A DNA stretch of 6,622 nt from Spirochaetaceae bacterium (lineage in GTDB: Bacteria; Spirochaetota; Spirochaetia; Treponematales; Breznakiellaceae): positions 1 through 6,622 of the forward strand of contig JAIRMP010000116.1 in assembly GCA_031258615.1 (NCBI GenBank), given 5' to 3'. Below the pieces are notes generated by a model. That model saw only the letters and a list, made by a program, of their open reading frames with translations, was not told the origin of the DNA and searched no databases. Positions 1 through 5,811 of the stretch are shown here, one piece after another; positions within the stretch are counted from its first letter, which is position 1, and each line of letters starts with the position of its first letter. A program made the translations under genes and the position numbers.

Positions 1-383
1 GCGTGGCTCGCTATGCGGTTGACCTCGTCTACAAGAGCCGAAACTTCAACCTGTATCTGCATACGATCCTCGCTGCTGTAAATACCGTTGGCCGACTGTA
101 CGGACAGTTCCCTCATGCGGTGCAAAATATCCTGAGTTTCCTGAAGGTAACCTTCCGTCGTCTGGATGAACGATACGCCGTTCTGAATGTTGCGTTCTGC
201 CTGGTTAAGGCCCCTGATCTGACCTCTCATCTTCTCAGAAACCGCGAGACCGGACGCATCGTCCCCCGCGCGATTGATACGCAGACCCGAACTGAGCTTT
301 TCCATCGCCTTTGTCGTATCAGCCTGGGTAACCCCAAGCTGACGGTTGGCAAACATGGCGCTCAAATTGTGATTAATAATCAT
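1..383 (-). CDS. flaB: Flagellin FlaB, periplasmic flagellar core filament protein (5' part, cut by window edge)
   Basis: Only the first 127 codons lie in the window; the rest runs off the left edge. The start MIINHNLSAMFANRQ, the SSGLRINRAGDDASGLAVSEKMR block at residues 31-53 and the RELSVQSANGIY segment at about 91-102 are the conserved N-terminal D0/D1 coiled-coil region of bacterial flagellins. The start resembles spirochaetal FlaB, which forms the core of filaments lying in the periplasm. A hand alignment with the complete flagellin next to it gives about 80% identity over these residues, with changes clustered at 13-26 and 61-68, so the two are paralogues and not copies of one recent duplication. 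The start is set by a GGAGGG ribosome-binding site (plus 388-393) five bases before ATG. It has its own upstream region, after a terminator, so it is probably transcribed separately. The product is certain as a flagellin; which numbered FlaB it matches cannot be said. Confidence 0.95.
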   Translation of the reverse strand, partial: MIINHNLSAMFANRQLGVTQADTTKAMEKLSSGLRINRAGDDASGLAVSEKMRGQIRGLNQAERNIQNGVSFIQTTEGYLQETQDILHRMRELSVQSANGIYSSEDRMQIQVEVSALVDEVNRIASH

Positions 384-387
384 ATAA

Positions 388-393
388 CCCTCC
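388..393 (-). promoter_or_regulatory. Ribosome-binding site of the partial flaB
   Basis: Read on the minus strand, GGAGGG lies four to five bases before the ATG that begins MIINHNLSAMFA. It fixes this start, and the neighbouring flaB has the equivalent GGAGGA in the same CATGGAGG context. Confidence 0.8.
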
Positions 394-491
394 ATGTGTT
401 GGTAATCTTTAGCTATCCTTAGCTTAAGATCGTACACGCAACAGGTTCCGGCAGGTCTTCGCGCCGCGCCGACCGGCTTCCTGAAAGCGGA

Positions 492-557
492 ACGTCAGAC
501 TACTCAATCCATAAAACGATCAATGACTGCATTACAGTGGATTGATTATTCTGACGT
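492..557 (-). repeat. Long imperfect inverted repeat in the leader of the partial flaB
   Basis: Arms 492-511 and 538-557 are each 20 bases and complementary at 18 positions. Both ends are perfect (ACGTCAGA with TCTGACGT outside, TCAATCCA with TGGATTGA inside). The 26-base loop can itself form a small AATG/CATT hairpin. It lies between the probable sigma-28 promoter and the flaB start, so as RNA it would be a stable leader hairpin about 110 bases before the ribosome-binding site. There is no T tract next to it, so it is not a standard terminator. It could be a regulatory leader structure or a small mobile-repeat relic; the sequence does not decide between these. Confidence 0.75.
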
Positions 558-592
558 ATCCGCCGTGTAGTATCAACGAGGGTGTTTGTCAA

Positions 593-619
593 TTATCAGC
601 GGCTTTTACAGCCTATAAA
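593..619 (-). promoter_or_regulatory. Possible sigma-28 (FliA-type) promoter of the partial flaB
   Basis: The minus strand reads GCTGATAA at plus 593-600, one base from the flagellar sigma-28 -10 consensus GCCGATAA. At the expected 15-base spacing the -35 is TTTA (616-619) and not TAAA, so this half is weak. Transcription from here would give a leader of about 200 bases containing the long inverted repeat. It is supported by the better match ahead of the neighbouring flaB. A sigma-70-like TTGACA overlaps at 587-592 but has only a poor -10. Confidence 0.45.
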
Positions 620-659
620 TATAGTAATTTGCTTTTTAAAAATATTCAAGTATTTCCCC

Positions 660-718
660 AAAAAGGGAATAGGGGGTATAAAGAGGCTGTTTCAAAGCAG
701 CTTCCTTAACCCCCTATT
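660..718 (-). terminator. Strong intrinsic terminator after the complete flaB
   Basis: The hairpin spans 668-718. Outer arms 668-677 and 709-718 pair perfectly over 10 bases (AATAGGGGGT with ACCCCCTATT). The stem continues inward for about 11 more pairs with one mismatch and one G-U wobble, closing on an eight-base loop. On the minus strand, CCC and then five T follow (plus 660-664). It begins 15 bases past the flagellin stop codon. The U run is slightly offset from the stem, but the length and stability make termination very likely. This separates the two flagellin transcripts. Confidence 0.85.
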
Positions 719-733
719 GTCCCCACGCCTTTT

Positions 734-1594
734 TTACTGGAGAAGTTGAAGTACAGAGGATGCCCGCTGGTTAGCCTGGGCGAGCATCGCGGTACCGGAC
801 TGGCTCAGTATCTGATCGGTGACGTACTTCACCATCTCGTTGGCCATGTTGGTATCGCGGACACGGGATTCGGCGGCTTGCAGGTTTTCCGCGCCTATGT
901 CTATGCCGCGGATCGCGTGTTCCAGTCTGTTCTGGTAGGCTCCAAGGTCGGCCCGCTGCTTGTTGATCGTCTTGATTGCGGTGTCGAGCGTTCCAATCGC
1001 GCGGTTGGCGGAATCGGCCGTTTCGAGAGACAGGATGCTGTTGTCGTCAACATTGCGGATGCCGAGACCCTTTGCCGTCATAGTACCGATGAAGACTTGC
1101 TCCCTCTGGTCTATGTTCGCTCCGATGTGAAACCACATGGAACCGGTGACGGTATTCTGGCCTGTCTCCCGTGCAAAACGTCCGGTAAGCATGTTGAGGC
1201 CGTTAAACTGGGCGTGGCTGGCAATCCGGTCAACTTCGTCGATAAGCTGGGAAACTTCCACCTGAATCTGCATACGATCTTCAGCGGTGTAGATACCGTT
1301 GGCCGATTGAACCGCGAGCTCGCGTATACGCTGAACTATGTCCTCGCTTTCCTGTAGGTAGCCTTCCGTAGTTTGGATAAAGGAAACGCCGTCTGCGGCG
1401 TTGGCCGAGGCGCGGTTCAGGCCGCGGATTTGGCTGCGCATTTTTTCGGAAACGGCAAGCCCCGATGCGTCATCGCCCGCGCGGTTAATCCGCAAGCCGG
1501 ACGACAGTTTTTCCATGTTTTTCTCTAGTGCGCTCTGTGTTACTTTAAGAGAGCGATCTGCGAACATGGCGCTAAGGTTGTGGTTGATAATCAT
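734..1594 (-). CDS. flaB: Flagellin FlaB, periplasmic flagellar core filament protein (complete)
   Basis: A complete 286-residue flagellin, the usual size for spirochaetal FlaB and much shorter than enterobacterial flagellins because the surface-exposed D2/D3 domains are absent. Residues 1-140 are the N-terminal D0/D1 helices (MIINHNLSAMFADR; SSGLRINRAGDDASGLAVSEKMR; QRIRELAVQSANGIY at 88-102). Residues about 141-195 are a short linker containing GANIDQREQ and GTMTAKGLGIRN. Residues 196-286 are the C-terminal helices, with LGAYQNRLEHAI, AESRVRDTNMANEMVKY and a terminal QRASSVLQLLQ. No signal peptide is expected, since flagellins leave through the flagellar type III export apparatus. The start is set by GGAGGA (plus 1599-1605) five bases before ATG. 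A sigma-28-like promoter lies upstream and a strong terminator downstream, so it can be an independent transcript despite following the DUF115 gene. The RELAVQ segment corresponds to the region recognised by host TLR5 in other flagellins. Confidence 0.98.
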   Translation of the reverse strand: MIINHNLSAMFADRSLKVTQSALEKNMEKLSSGLRINRAGDDASGLAVSEKMRSQIRGLNRASANAADGVSFIQTTEGYLQESEDIVQRIRELAVQSANGIYTAEDRMQIQVEVSQLIDEVDRIASHAQFNGLNMLTGRFARETGQNTVTGSMWFHIGANIDQREQVFIGTMTAKGLGIRNVDDNSILSLETADSANRAIGTLDTAIKTINKQRADLGAYQNRLEHAIRGIDIGAENLQAAESRVRDTNMANEMVKYVTDQILSQSGTAMLAQANQRASSVLQLLQ

Positions 1595-1614
1595 TATCTT
1601 CCTCCATGATTTGT

Positions 1615-1651
1615 TGCGGATTGGGGCTCCGCATAAAGGGCATCCTTGCCC
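1615..1651 (-). other. Two small hairpins in the leader of the complete flaB
   Basis: Two short perfect stems sit side by side just before the ribosome-binding site: TGCGGA/TCCGCA (1615-1620 with 1628-1633, loop of seven) and GGGCA/TGCCC (1638-1642 with 1647-1651, tetraloop). Both are in the predicted 5' untranslated RNA. They may stabilise the message or influence ribosome access; a chance occurrence is possible for stems this short. The second has only three T after it, so it is at most a weak attenuator. Confidence 0.4.
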
Positions 1652-1693
1652 ATTTTGAGTTTGACCTTCCCCACTAGGTCTCGCTCATTTCAA

Positions 1694-1721
1694 ATATCGG
1701 CTGATAGTGTACATTACTTTA
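1694..1721 (-). promoter_or_regulatory. Probable sigma-28 (FliA-type) promoter of the complete flaB
   Basis: On the minus strand, GCCGATAT (plus 1694-1701) matches seven of eight bases of the flagellar sigma-28 -10 element GCCGATAA. TAAA followed by G (plus 1718-1721) gives the -35, with a 16-base spacer, one longer than usual. The -35 falls inside the last codons of the DUF115 gene and overlaps its end. Transcription would start about 90 bases before the flagellin ATG. Sigma-28 control of flagellins is well established in bacteria; its use here is inferred. Confidence 0.65.
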
Positions 1722-3363
1722 ACAGACGGCGGGCGGCGTAATCCCAGACCTTTATGAACGGTTCTATTTCGGCGCGAACGCGCTTCAGGAAGATGATGTC
1801 GTTTGACGGAGGACGCGCGCTTCCGCCGGCGCAGTCGGGGAAGTGCGCCCACAGGTACGAGCCCTCATCGAGCAGGCTGTCCAGCCGTCCGCCTGAGGGC
1901 ACGGCCTCGCCCTTCAGTATGCCGAGCAGCTCGTAGAGCAGCCCCTCCTCCCGTTCAACGAACGAGCGTAGACGGTGGTACATGAGCGGGGACGGGGCTG
2001 CGCGCCCGCCGGCGAAGGCAGCTCCGCCTGAGGGCGCGGCCGCCATTACCCGTATCACTTCATCGTAAGAAATCCTCTCCACGCCAAGCGCCGTGCCGCT
2101 TCCCGCTACCGCAAACACGCGGCCCCCGCCGGCGAATTCCCGCCCGAAGAGTCTGCGGTAGTTCTCCATCGCGGGATCGCTGTAAAGGCCGCCGCCGACT
2201 GCCCGTGAGCGCGCCGCCGCCGCCGTCGGGTACAGCCCGCCAAAGCGCGTGTGTGTTTTGAGAATTTCGCGGTGGGACGGACTCCCTCGGCAATGGTACT
2301 TGTCAAGCGTAAACGCAAAGTCCATCCCGGCGGTAAAAACGGGCCCCGTCCCGAGATGGAGCGCGAGGCTTACCGCGCTAAGGCCGACAGAACCTAGCGG
2401 CGGAAGTTCGGCGGGCAGCAGTTTAAGCCCGGATAAGCGTTCAAATATGCTTAATTCCGTCCAGCGCGTCCAAAACATATAGGTTTCGCCCCCCAAAACC
2501 CCGCCTGTGGCAGGCAGCGCGGACATATCCATGGCTACAGGGACGCGCCAGCCGCCTGCGCCGCTAAAATCACGCAGATTCCAGTGCTGGGCTTCCAGAG
2601 CGACGACAAGATCGGGCTTAACATTTCGTTCCAACAGCGGGCGCAGCGCGGTATCGACGCACAGAATCCGGCAGCCGGGCGGCAGGGGCCGGCGCGCCAT
2701 GCTGTCAAGAAAAGTATCGAGGGAAGGCCCCGCGCCAAGCACGATCACAGGGCTGCTTCCAAAATCAAGGCTCTCCACACCGGGCCTCTCGGCAAGCAGG
2801 CAAAGGTTCCGTATCGCGTTACGCATATACCGCCGCCCCAGCCTTGTAAGCGTCAGTATGTTTGACCATTCCGTTGCGATCGCGCTTTGCAGAGCGCAGA
2901 GCGCCGCCCGGTAAAAATCCGCGTTTAACTGCCATCCGGCAGTTAAACGGAGCTCCGCTACCCGCCTAAAACGGCAACTTTTCCATGCCCGCCCGGCAAA
3001 CGCAGCGAGCGCCGCCGGGTTTTCGGTCCGCACAAAGCGGAATCTGTCGTCTTTTGCCACTTCCAGGTCGGCTATATGTTCTACGGAAAGATCGTACAGC
3101 GCCTTATCCGCCTCCACGCAGAGCAACGCCGAATCGGGCGGCAGATTCCGCATGACCAGCGGTATGCCGTAGCCCAAAAGGGGAGAGGGGAGCAGGTACA
3201 GCGTCTCTGCCGCAAGCGGCAGGGACGCTTCCACCGCCCGTTCAGCCTGCCGCAACGGGTCCACCCGCGACAATAGCGCCCGGCCCCGGTAGCAAACTGA
3301 AAAGCCGCGCCCTGCCGCCTCCAGGCGGGGGGACTGACCGCAGCCGCTTTCATTCATCCGCAT
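1714..3363 (-). CDS. DUF115/MptE-like protein related to Maf motility accessory factors; probable flagellin glycosylation
   Basis: A 549-residue protein with the hallmarks of the DUF115 (MptE-like) family. An N-terminal Rossmann-like part includes PLLGYGIPLVMRNL (61-74) and LLCVEAD (80-86). The core domain runs from about 203, with VIVLGAGPSLD (206-216), ILCVDTALRPLL (233-244), KPDLVVALE (249-257), GSVGLSAVSLALHLG (324-338) and AGMDFAF (345-351) followed by H357 and RG. This layout matches the Maf proteins of polar-flagellated bacteria, which transfer nonulosonic-acid-type sugars to flagellin in the cytoplasm before export; spirochaetal FlaB is known to be glycosylated. A low-complexity Ala/Gly linker (441-457) leads to a helical C-terminal part. 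It has no signal peptide or membrane segment. AAGGG six bases before ATG supports this start; a second ATG at codon 3 is possible. Its position directly before flaB suggests a role in FlaB modification. The family assignment is firm; the sugar and the exact reaction are unknown. Confidence 0.85.
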   Translation of the reverse strand: MRMNESGCGQSPRLEAAGRGFSVCYRGRALLSRVDPLRQAERAVEASLPLAAETLYLLPSPLLGYGIPLVMRNLPPDSALLCVEADKALYDLSVEHIADLEVAKDDRFRFVRTENPAALAAFAGRAWKSCRFRRVAELRLTAGWQLNADFYRAALCALQSAIATEWSNILTLTRLGRRYMRNAIRNLCLLAERPGVESLDFGSSPVIVLGAGPSLDTFLDSMARRPLPPGCRILCVDTALRPLLERNVKPDLVVALEAQHWNLRDFSGAGGWRVPVAMDMSALPATGGVLGGETYMFWTRWTELSIFERLSGLKLLPAELPPLGSVGLSAVSLALHLGTGPVFTAGMDFAFTLDKYHCRGSPSHREILKTHTRFGGLYPTAAAARSRAVGGGLYSDPAMENYRRLFGREFAGGGRVFAVAGSGTALGVERISYDEVIRVMAAAPSGGAAFAGGRAAPSPLMYHRLRSFVEREEGLLYELLGILKGEAVPSGGRLDSLLDEGSYLWAHFPDCAGGSARPPSNDIIFLKRVRAEIEPFIKVWDYAARRLLK

Positions 3364-3392
3364 AGCCCACCCTTCTTTAATTGGGTTAAACA

Positions 3393-3483
3393 GGCGGTAA
3401 AACGTCAGGCAAAACAGCTTACCGCCGTTCCGCGGCGCGGCGGTTCATCGCGGCGGAAATCCCGGCCTCGCCGCCGGGCGAGG
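3393..3483 (-). repeat. GC-rich intergenic region with three perfect short hairpins
   Basis: In the 139-base gap between the chaperone stop and the DUF115 start there are three inverted repeats. They are GGCGGTAA/TTACCGCC (3393-3400 with 3419-3426), ACCGCCG/CGGCGGT (3421-3427 with 3438-3444) and CCTCGCC/GGCGAGG with a GCCG loop (3466-3472 with 3477-3483). The first two share bases and are mutually exclusive. The third lies 20 bases past the chaperone stop. None has a proper T tract, so they may attenuate or protect the transcript and need not end it. No promoter is obvious here. Confidence 0.5.
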
Positions 3484-3502
3484 ATGCGCCGATAAAACCA
3501 TA

Positions 3503-5014
3503 CTAATTAAAAAAAAGACGAAAGTATGTGTCGTTGAAGTTGTCGGTAAACTTATCGCTTGCCAGAATCGAAGCCGCAATGCTGCGCAGAGTCTCGTTTT
3601 CCGCCCACCAGGACGAAAACATATTTTTGCTGCTTTCGACGGAGTCAGTTTCATCCGTAAACTCCTCGCCGGGGTAAAGGACAACTATGTTACTCTCGGC
3701 GCCGCTCAGCACTATGGGGCGGGAAGGCTCGCCCACAGGGGTAGAAAAGGCGGCGCGCCAGAAATTTTCGTCGGAAACCGCATCCTTTAAGCCGGGCGCC
3801 TGGAAGGAACTGAGGCTGGTGAACAAGGGACTGTCACCGTAATTTATGGGAAGAGCGCCGAATTCGTGTACCTCCAGGTTTGCGTCCGCTGCCGTGCCGG
3901 TAAAGCCGGTCGTGCGCGCCTCCCGCGCGAAGTTTTCGGCCTGTGTCAGGAGCCAATCCTCTATCACTCCCCGCTCGCTGTCCATCAAAAAGCCCCGCGC
4001 CTTGTCCAGAGTCTCCGAATCTTGCAGGTTAGCCGGGCGGGATGTCTCGTTTGCGCGGAAGATGACCCAGCCGGAAGAAAGCTCAAACGGGCCTGCCACC
4101 TCGTCCCTGGGCAGGTTGATCACGGTCTGCCACTGTTCCTCGTCCGGTATCTCGGCCGAAAGCTCAAACGCTGTCCGTGCGCCGGTATCCCCGCCCCGAT
4201 CGGAGTAATCGTCATCAGACTGTGTGCGGGCGGCATCTTCAAACGTTAGCTCGCCCGATTGAATCTTGTCCAGCACCGCCTGCGCCTCGCGCCTGCCGCC
4301 GGAAACCGTTATCCTGGAAAGGTAAACCGTTTTGAACATATCAGCATTCCTGCTCGCGTAAGAGGCAACCTCGCTGTCCGGGTATGATGTGTACGGAAAG
4401 GCCGTCATGCTGAATTTGCGCCGGGGGAGCGCCATCCGCCCTATGAATTCGGCCTCCGCTTCGGTGGTTTTTATCGTGCTGACATCCTCGTTATAAGTGC
4501 TGACAATTAAATCATTCTGCATATCCTGCCATAGCCTCATTCTGGCGGCGGCATCCATCCTGTTGTACTTTACCGCCGAAAACCGCCCATTCTCATGGAA
4601 GTACGGGAGTTCCGCAACCTTTTTGTCTACAAAGGGTTTGGACGGCGTATAGCCCGATCTGTTCATGGTATCAAGAATCGCCGTACGCTCAACCGTTGTT
4701 TCGAAAGCGTTCCGCCATGCCTGATAGTCGTTCATGCCGTACTTCTGCGAATTCAACTCCAACACGCGGGCAAAGAAGCCGCCTGCCGAGTAGGATACCG
4801 GTTTGCCATCCCAGGCGCCGAACTCCAGGCGCGAAACCGAGAGACCCGCTCCCGGCACGATAGCCGGCACAAGGACGAAGGCTACTATCACAATGATAAG
4901 AACCAGCACTGTCCCTATGAAGATAAGCGGGCGCTGTTTGAAGCGCCGTTCAATATCGGAGCGTCCCGAAATTTCCGTATTTTTTCCATGCTTTTCGGAT
5001 TTTTTTTCAGCCAT
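3503..5014 (-). CDS. Membrane-anchored PpiD/SurA-like periplasmic chaperone with parvulin-like domain
   Basis: A 503-residue protein. A charged cytoplasmic N-terminus (1-28, rich in Lys and Arg) precedes one hydrophobic segment at about 29-53 (LIFIGTVLVLIIVIVAFVLV), giving an N-in, periplasmic topology as in PpiD. Residues about 60-200 form a SurA_N-like helical region. Residues about 230-322 resemble a parvulin (PpiC rotamase) domain: VYLSRITV, LTFEDAARTQSDDDYSDRGGDTG (256-278), and FELSSGWVIFRANE. The usual histidines of the ARHIL and GYHII motifs are Ser/Arg and Trp/Val here, so peptidyl-prolyl isomerase activity is doubtful and chaperone action more likely. The C-terminal third (about 330-503) is not recognised in detail. 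AGGAGA five bases before ATG supports the start. It lies 51 bases after rplY without a terminator, so the two are probably co-transcribed. Expected role: assisting folding of exported or outer-membrane proteins. Confidence 0.82.
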   Translation of the reverse strand: MAEKKSEKHGKNTEISGRSDIERRFKQRPLIFIGTVLVLIIVIVAFVLVPAIVPGAGLSVSRLEFGAWDGKPVSYSAGGFFARVLELNSQKYGMNDYQAWRNAFETTVERTAILDTMNRSGYTPSKPFVDKKVAELPYFHENGRFSAVKYNRMDAAARMRLWQDMQNDLIVSTYNEDVSTIKTTEAEAEFIGRMALPRRKFSMTAFPYTSYPDSEVASYASRNADMFKTVYLSRITVSGGRREAQAVLDKIQSGELTFEDAARTQSDDDYSDRGGDTGARTAFELSAEIPDEEQWQTVINLPRDEVAGPFELSSGWVIFRANETSRPANLQDSETLDKARGFLMDSERGVIEDWLLTQAENFAREARTTGFTGTAADANLEVHEFGALPINYGDSPLFTSLSSFQAPGLKDAVSDENFWRAAFSTPVGEPSRPIVLSGAESNIVVLYPGEEFTDETDSVESSKNMFSSWWAENETLRSIAASILASDKFTDNFNDTYFRLFFN

Positions 5015-5065
5015 TAGGCTCTCCTCGTATCATACATATCCCGGTCAATACTTTTCGGTGTGTTC

Positions 5066-5701
5066 CTAGCTCTTTTCGCCGGATTTTGCATCCTTTCCTG
5101 CGGGGACGCCCTCCGCCGCGGCTTCTTCGGCCTCACCGGTAGACGCCGCTTCAGATTTGGCAAACTTGACGAGGGCAACCACCTGATCCTCCGCCGAAAT
5201 CAGCTTTACTCCATCCCCCAGCGCCAGATCGCGGACATGGATCGACTGGTTCACCCCCAGATTCGATATGTCGACATTGACCCGCTCCGGCAGGTCTTTG
5301 GGAAAACACTCCACCTCTATATCGTGCAGCGGCGTCTCAAGTATGCCGCCCTCCCTTACGCCGATTGGGTTGCCGTTAATATGCACAGAAACACGGGCGC
5401 GAAGCAGCTTGCCCATTTCAATTTCATAAAAATCGACATGAAGGATGCTGCCATCCTGTATGTTCCGCTGGGTGGCCTTTACAAAGGCATCGTGTGTCTT
5501 GCCGTCCACATCGATCTTAACGATAGTGCTCTCGGAAATAGTCCGCAGGTGGGCGGACAGATCCCGACCATCAAGGTCTATAGCTACAGCCGCACTTTTC
5601 CCGTATATGATGCCCGGAACCCGCCCCTGCTTCCGCAGGCGCACGGACTTTGCCGAACCAAAATCTGTCCGTGTTTTGGCGGAAAAAACAACATTGCTCA
5701 T
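5066..5701 (-). CDS. rplY: Large ribosomal subunit protein bL25, long Ctc/TL5 form
   Basis: A 211-residue member of the long L25 family (Ctc/TL5), which binds 5S rRNA in the 50S subunit. Residues 1-95 are the L25 domain, with the diagnostic RKQGRVPGIIYG (23-34) and ILHVDFYEI (86-94). Residues about 98-183 are the C-terminal beta domain, with VREGGILETPLHDIEVECFPKDLPE (116-139; start V, end E) and ISNLGVNQSIHVRDL. The last 28 residues are an Ala/Glu/Gly/Lys-rich disordered tail. AAGGAG nine bases before ATG supports this start. Ctc is a general-stress protein in Bacillus; whether that holds here is not shown. It is the first gene of a probable unit with the chaperone gene. The often-seen partner pth (peptidyl-tRNA hydrolase) is not next to it. 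Confidence 0.96.
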   Translation of the reverse strand: MSNVVFSAKTRTDFGSAKSVRLRKQGRVPGIIYGKSAAVAIDLDGRDLSAHLRTISESTIVKIDVDGKTHDAFVKATQRNIQDGSILHVDFYEIEMGKLLRARVSVHINGNPIGVREGGILETPLHDIEVECFPKDLPERVNVDISNLGVNQSIHVRDLALGDGVKLISAEDQVVALVKFAKSEAASTGEAEEAAAEGVPAGKDAKSGEKS

Positions 5702-5737
5702 AAATTTGAACTCCTTAAATCCTGTATAACTTGGAAT

Positions 5738-5766
5738 ATGGTATTAGACAGGCTCGAAATTGTCTA
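5738..5766 (-). promoter_or_regulatory. Possible sigma-70 promoter of rplY with overlapping dyad
   Basis: On the minus strand TAGACA (plus 5761-5766, five of six bases of the -35 consensus) and TACCAT (plus 5738-5743, four of six of the -10) are 17 bases apart, 36 bases ahead of the rplY start. The -35 is also one arm of a perfect inverted repeat, TAGACA-N10-TGTCTA (5745-5766), which could be an operator covering the promoter. With six-base arms this may be chance. Confidence 0.45.
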
Positions 5767-5811
5767 GGCCTCGCACCGAAATATCATAGGACATTTACGC
5801 AAAGAGGAATT

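Larger units (their letters stand above)
384..667. other. Intergenic region between the two flagellin genes
   Basis: No convincing protein-coding gene is present here; the reading frames that cross it are shadows of the flagellins. Read toward the partial flaB it holds an AT-rich stretch (about 604-655), the possible sigma-28 promoter, the 20-base-arm inverted repeat, a GC-rich patch (about 446-490) able to form further weak pairings, and the ribosome-binding site. Confidence 0.7.

Noticed and set aside
3..422. Open frame of 139 codons on the plus strand
   Set aside because: It lies antisense to the partial flaB, whose conserved protein explains the sequence; the predicted product has no recognisable character.
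564..592. Sigma-70-like TTGACA with a TACACG -10 upstream of the partial flaB
   Set aside because: The -35 is perfect but the -10 matches only three of six bases; the overlapping sigma-28-like GCTGATAA fits a flagellin better. It is not excluded.
746..1357. Open frame of 203 codons on the plus strand
   Set aside because: It is a shadow on the opposite strand of the complete flaB, without a ribosome-binding site or family features.
1638..1651. Possible terminator before the complete flaB
   Set aside because: The stem has only five pairs and three T follow, too weak to call a terminator; it is listed only as a leader hairpin.
5060..5767. Open frame of 235 codons on the plus strand
   Set aside because: It is antisense to rplY, which has unmistakable L25/Ctc motifs.
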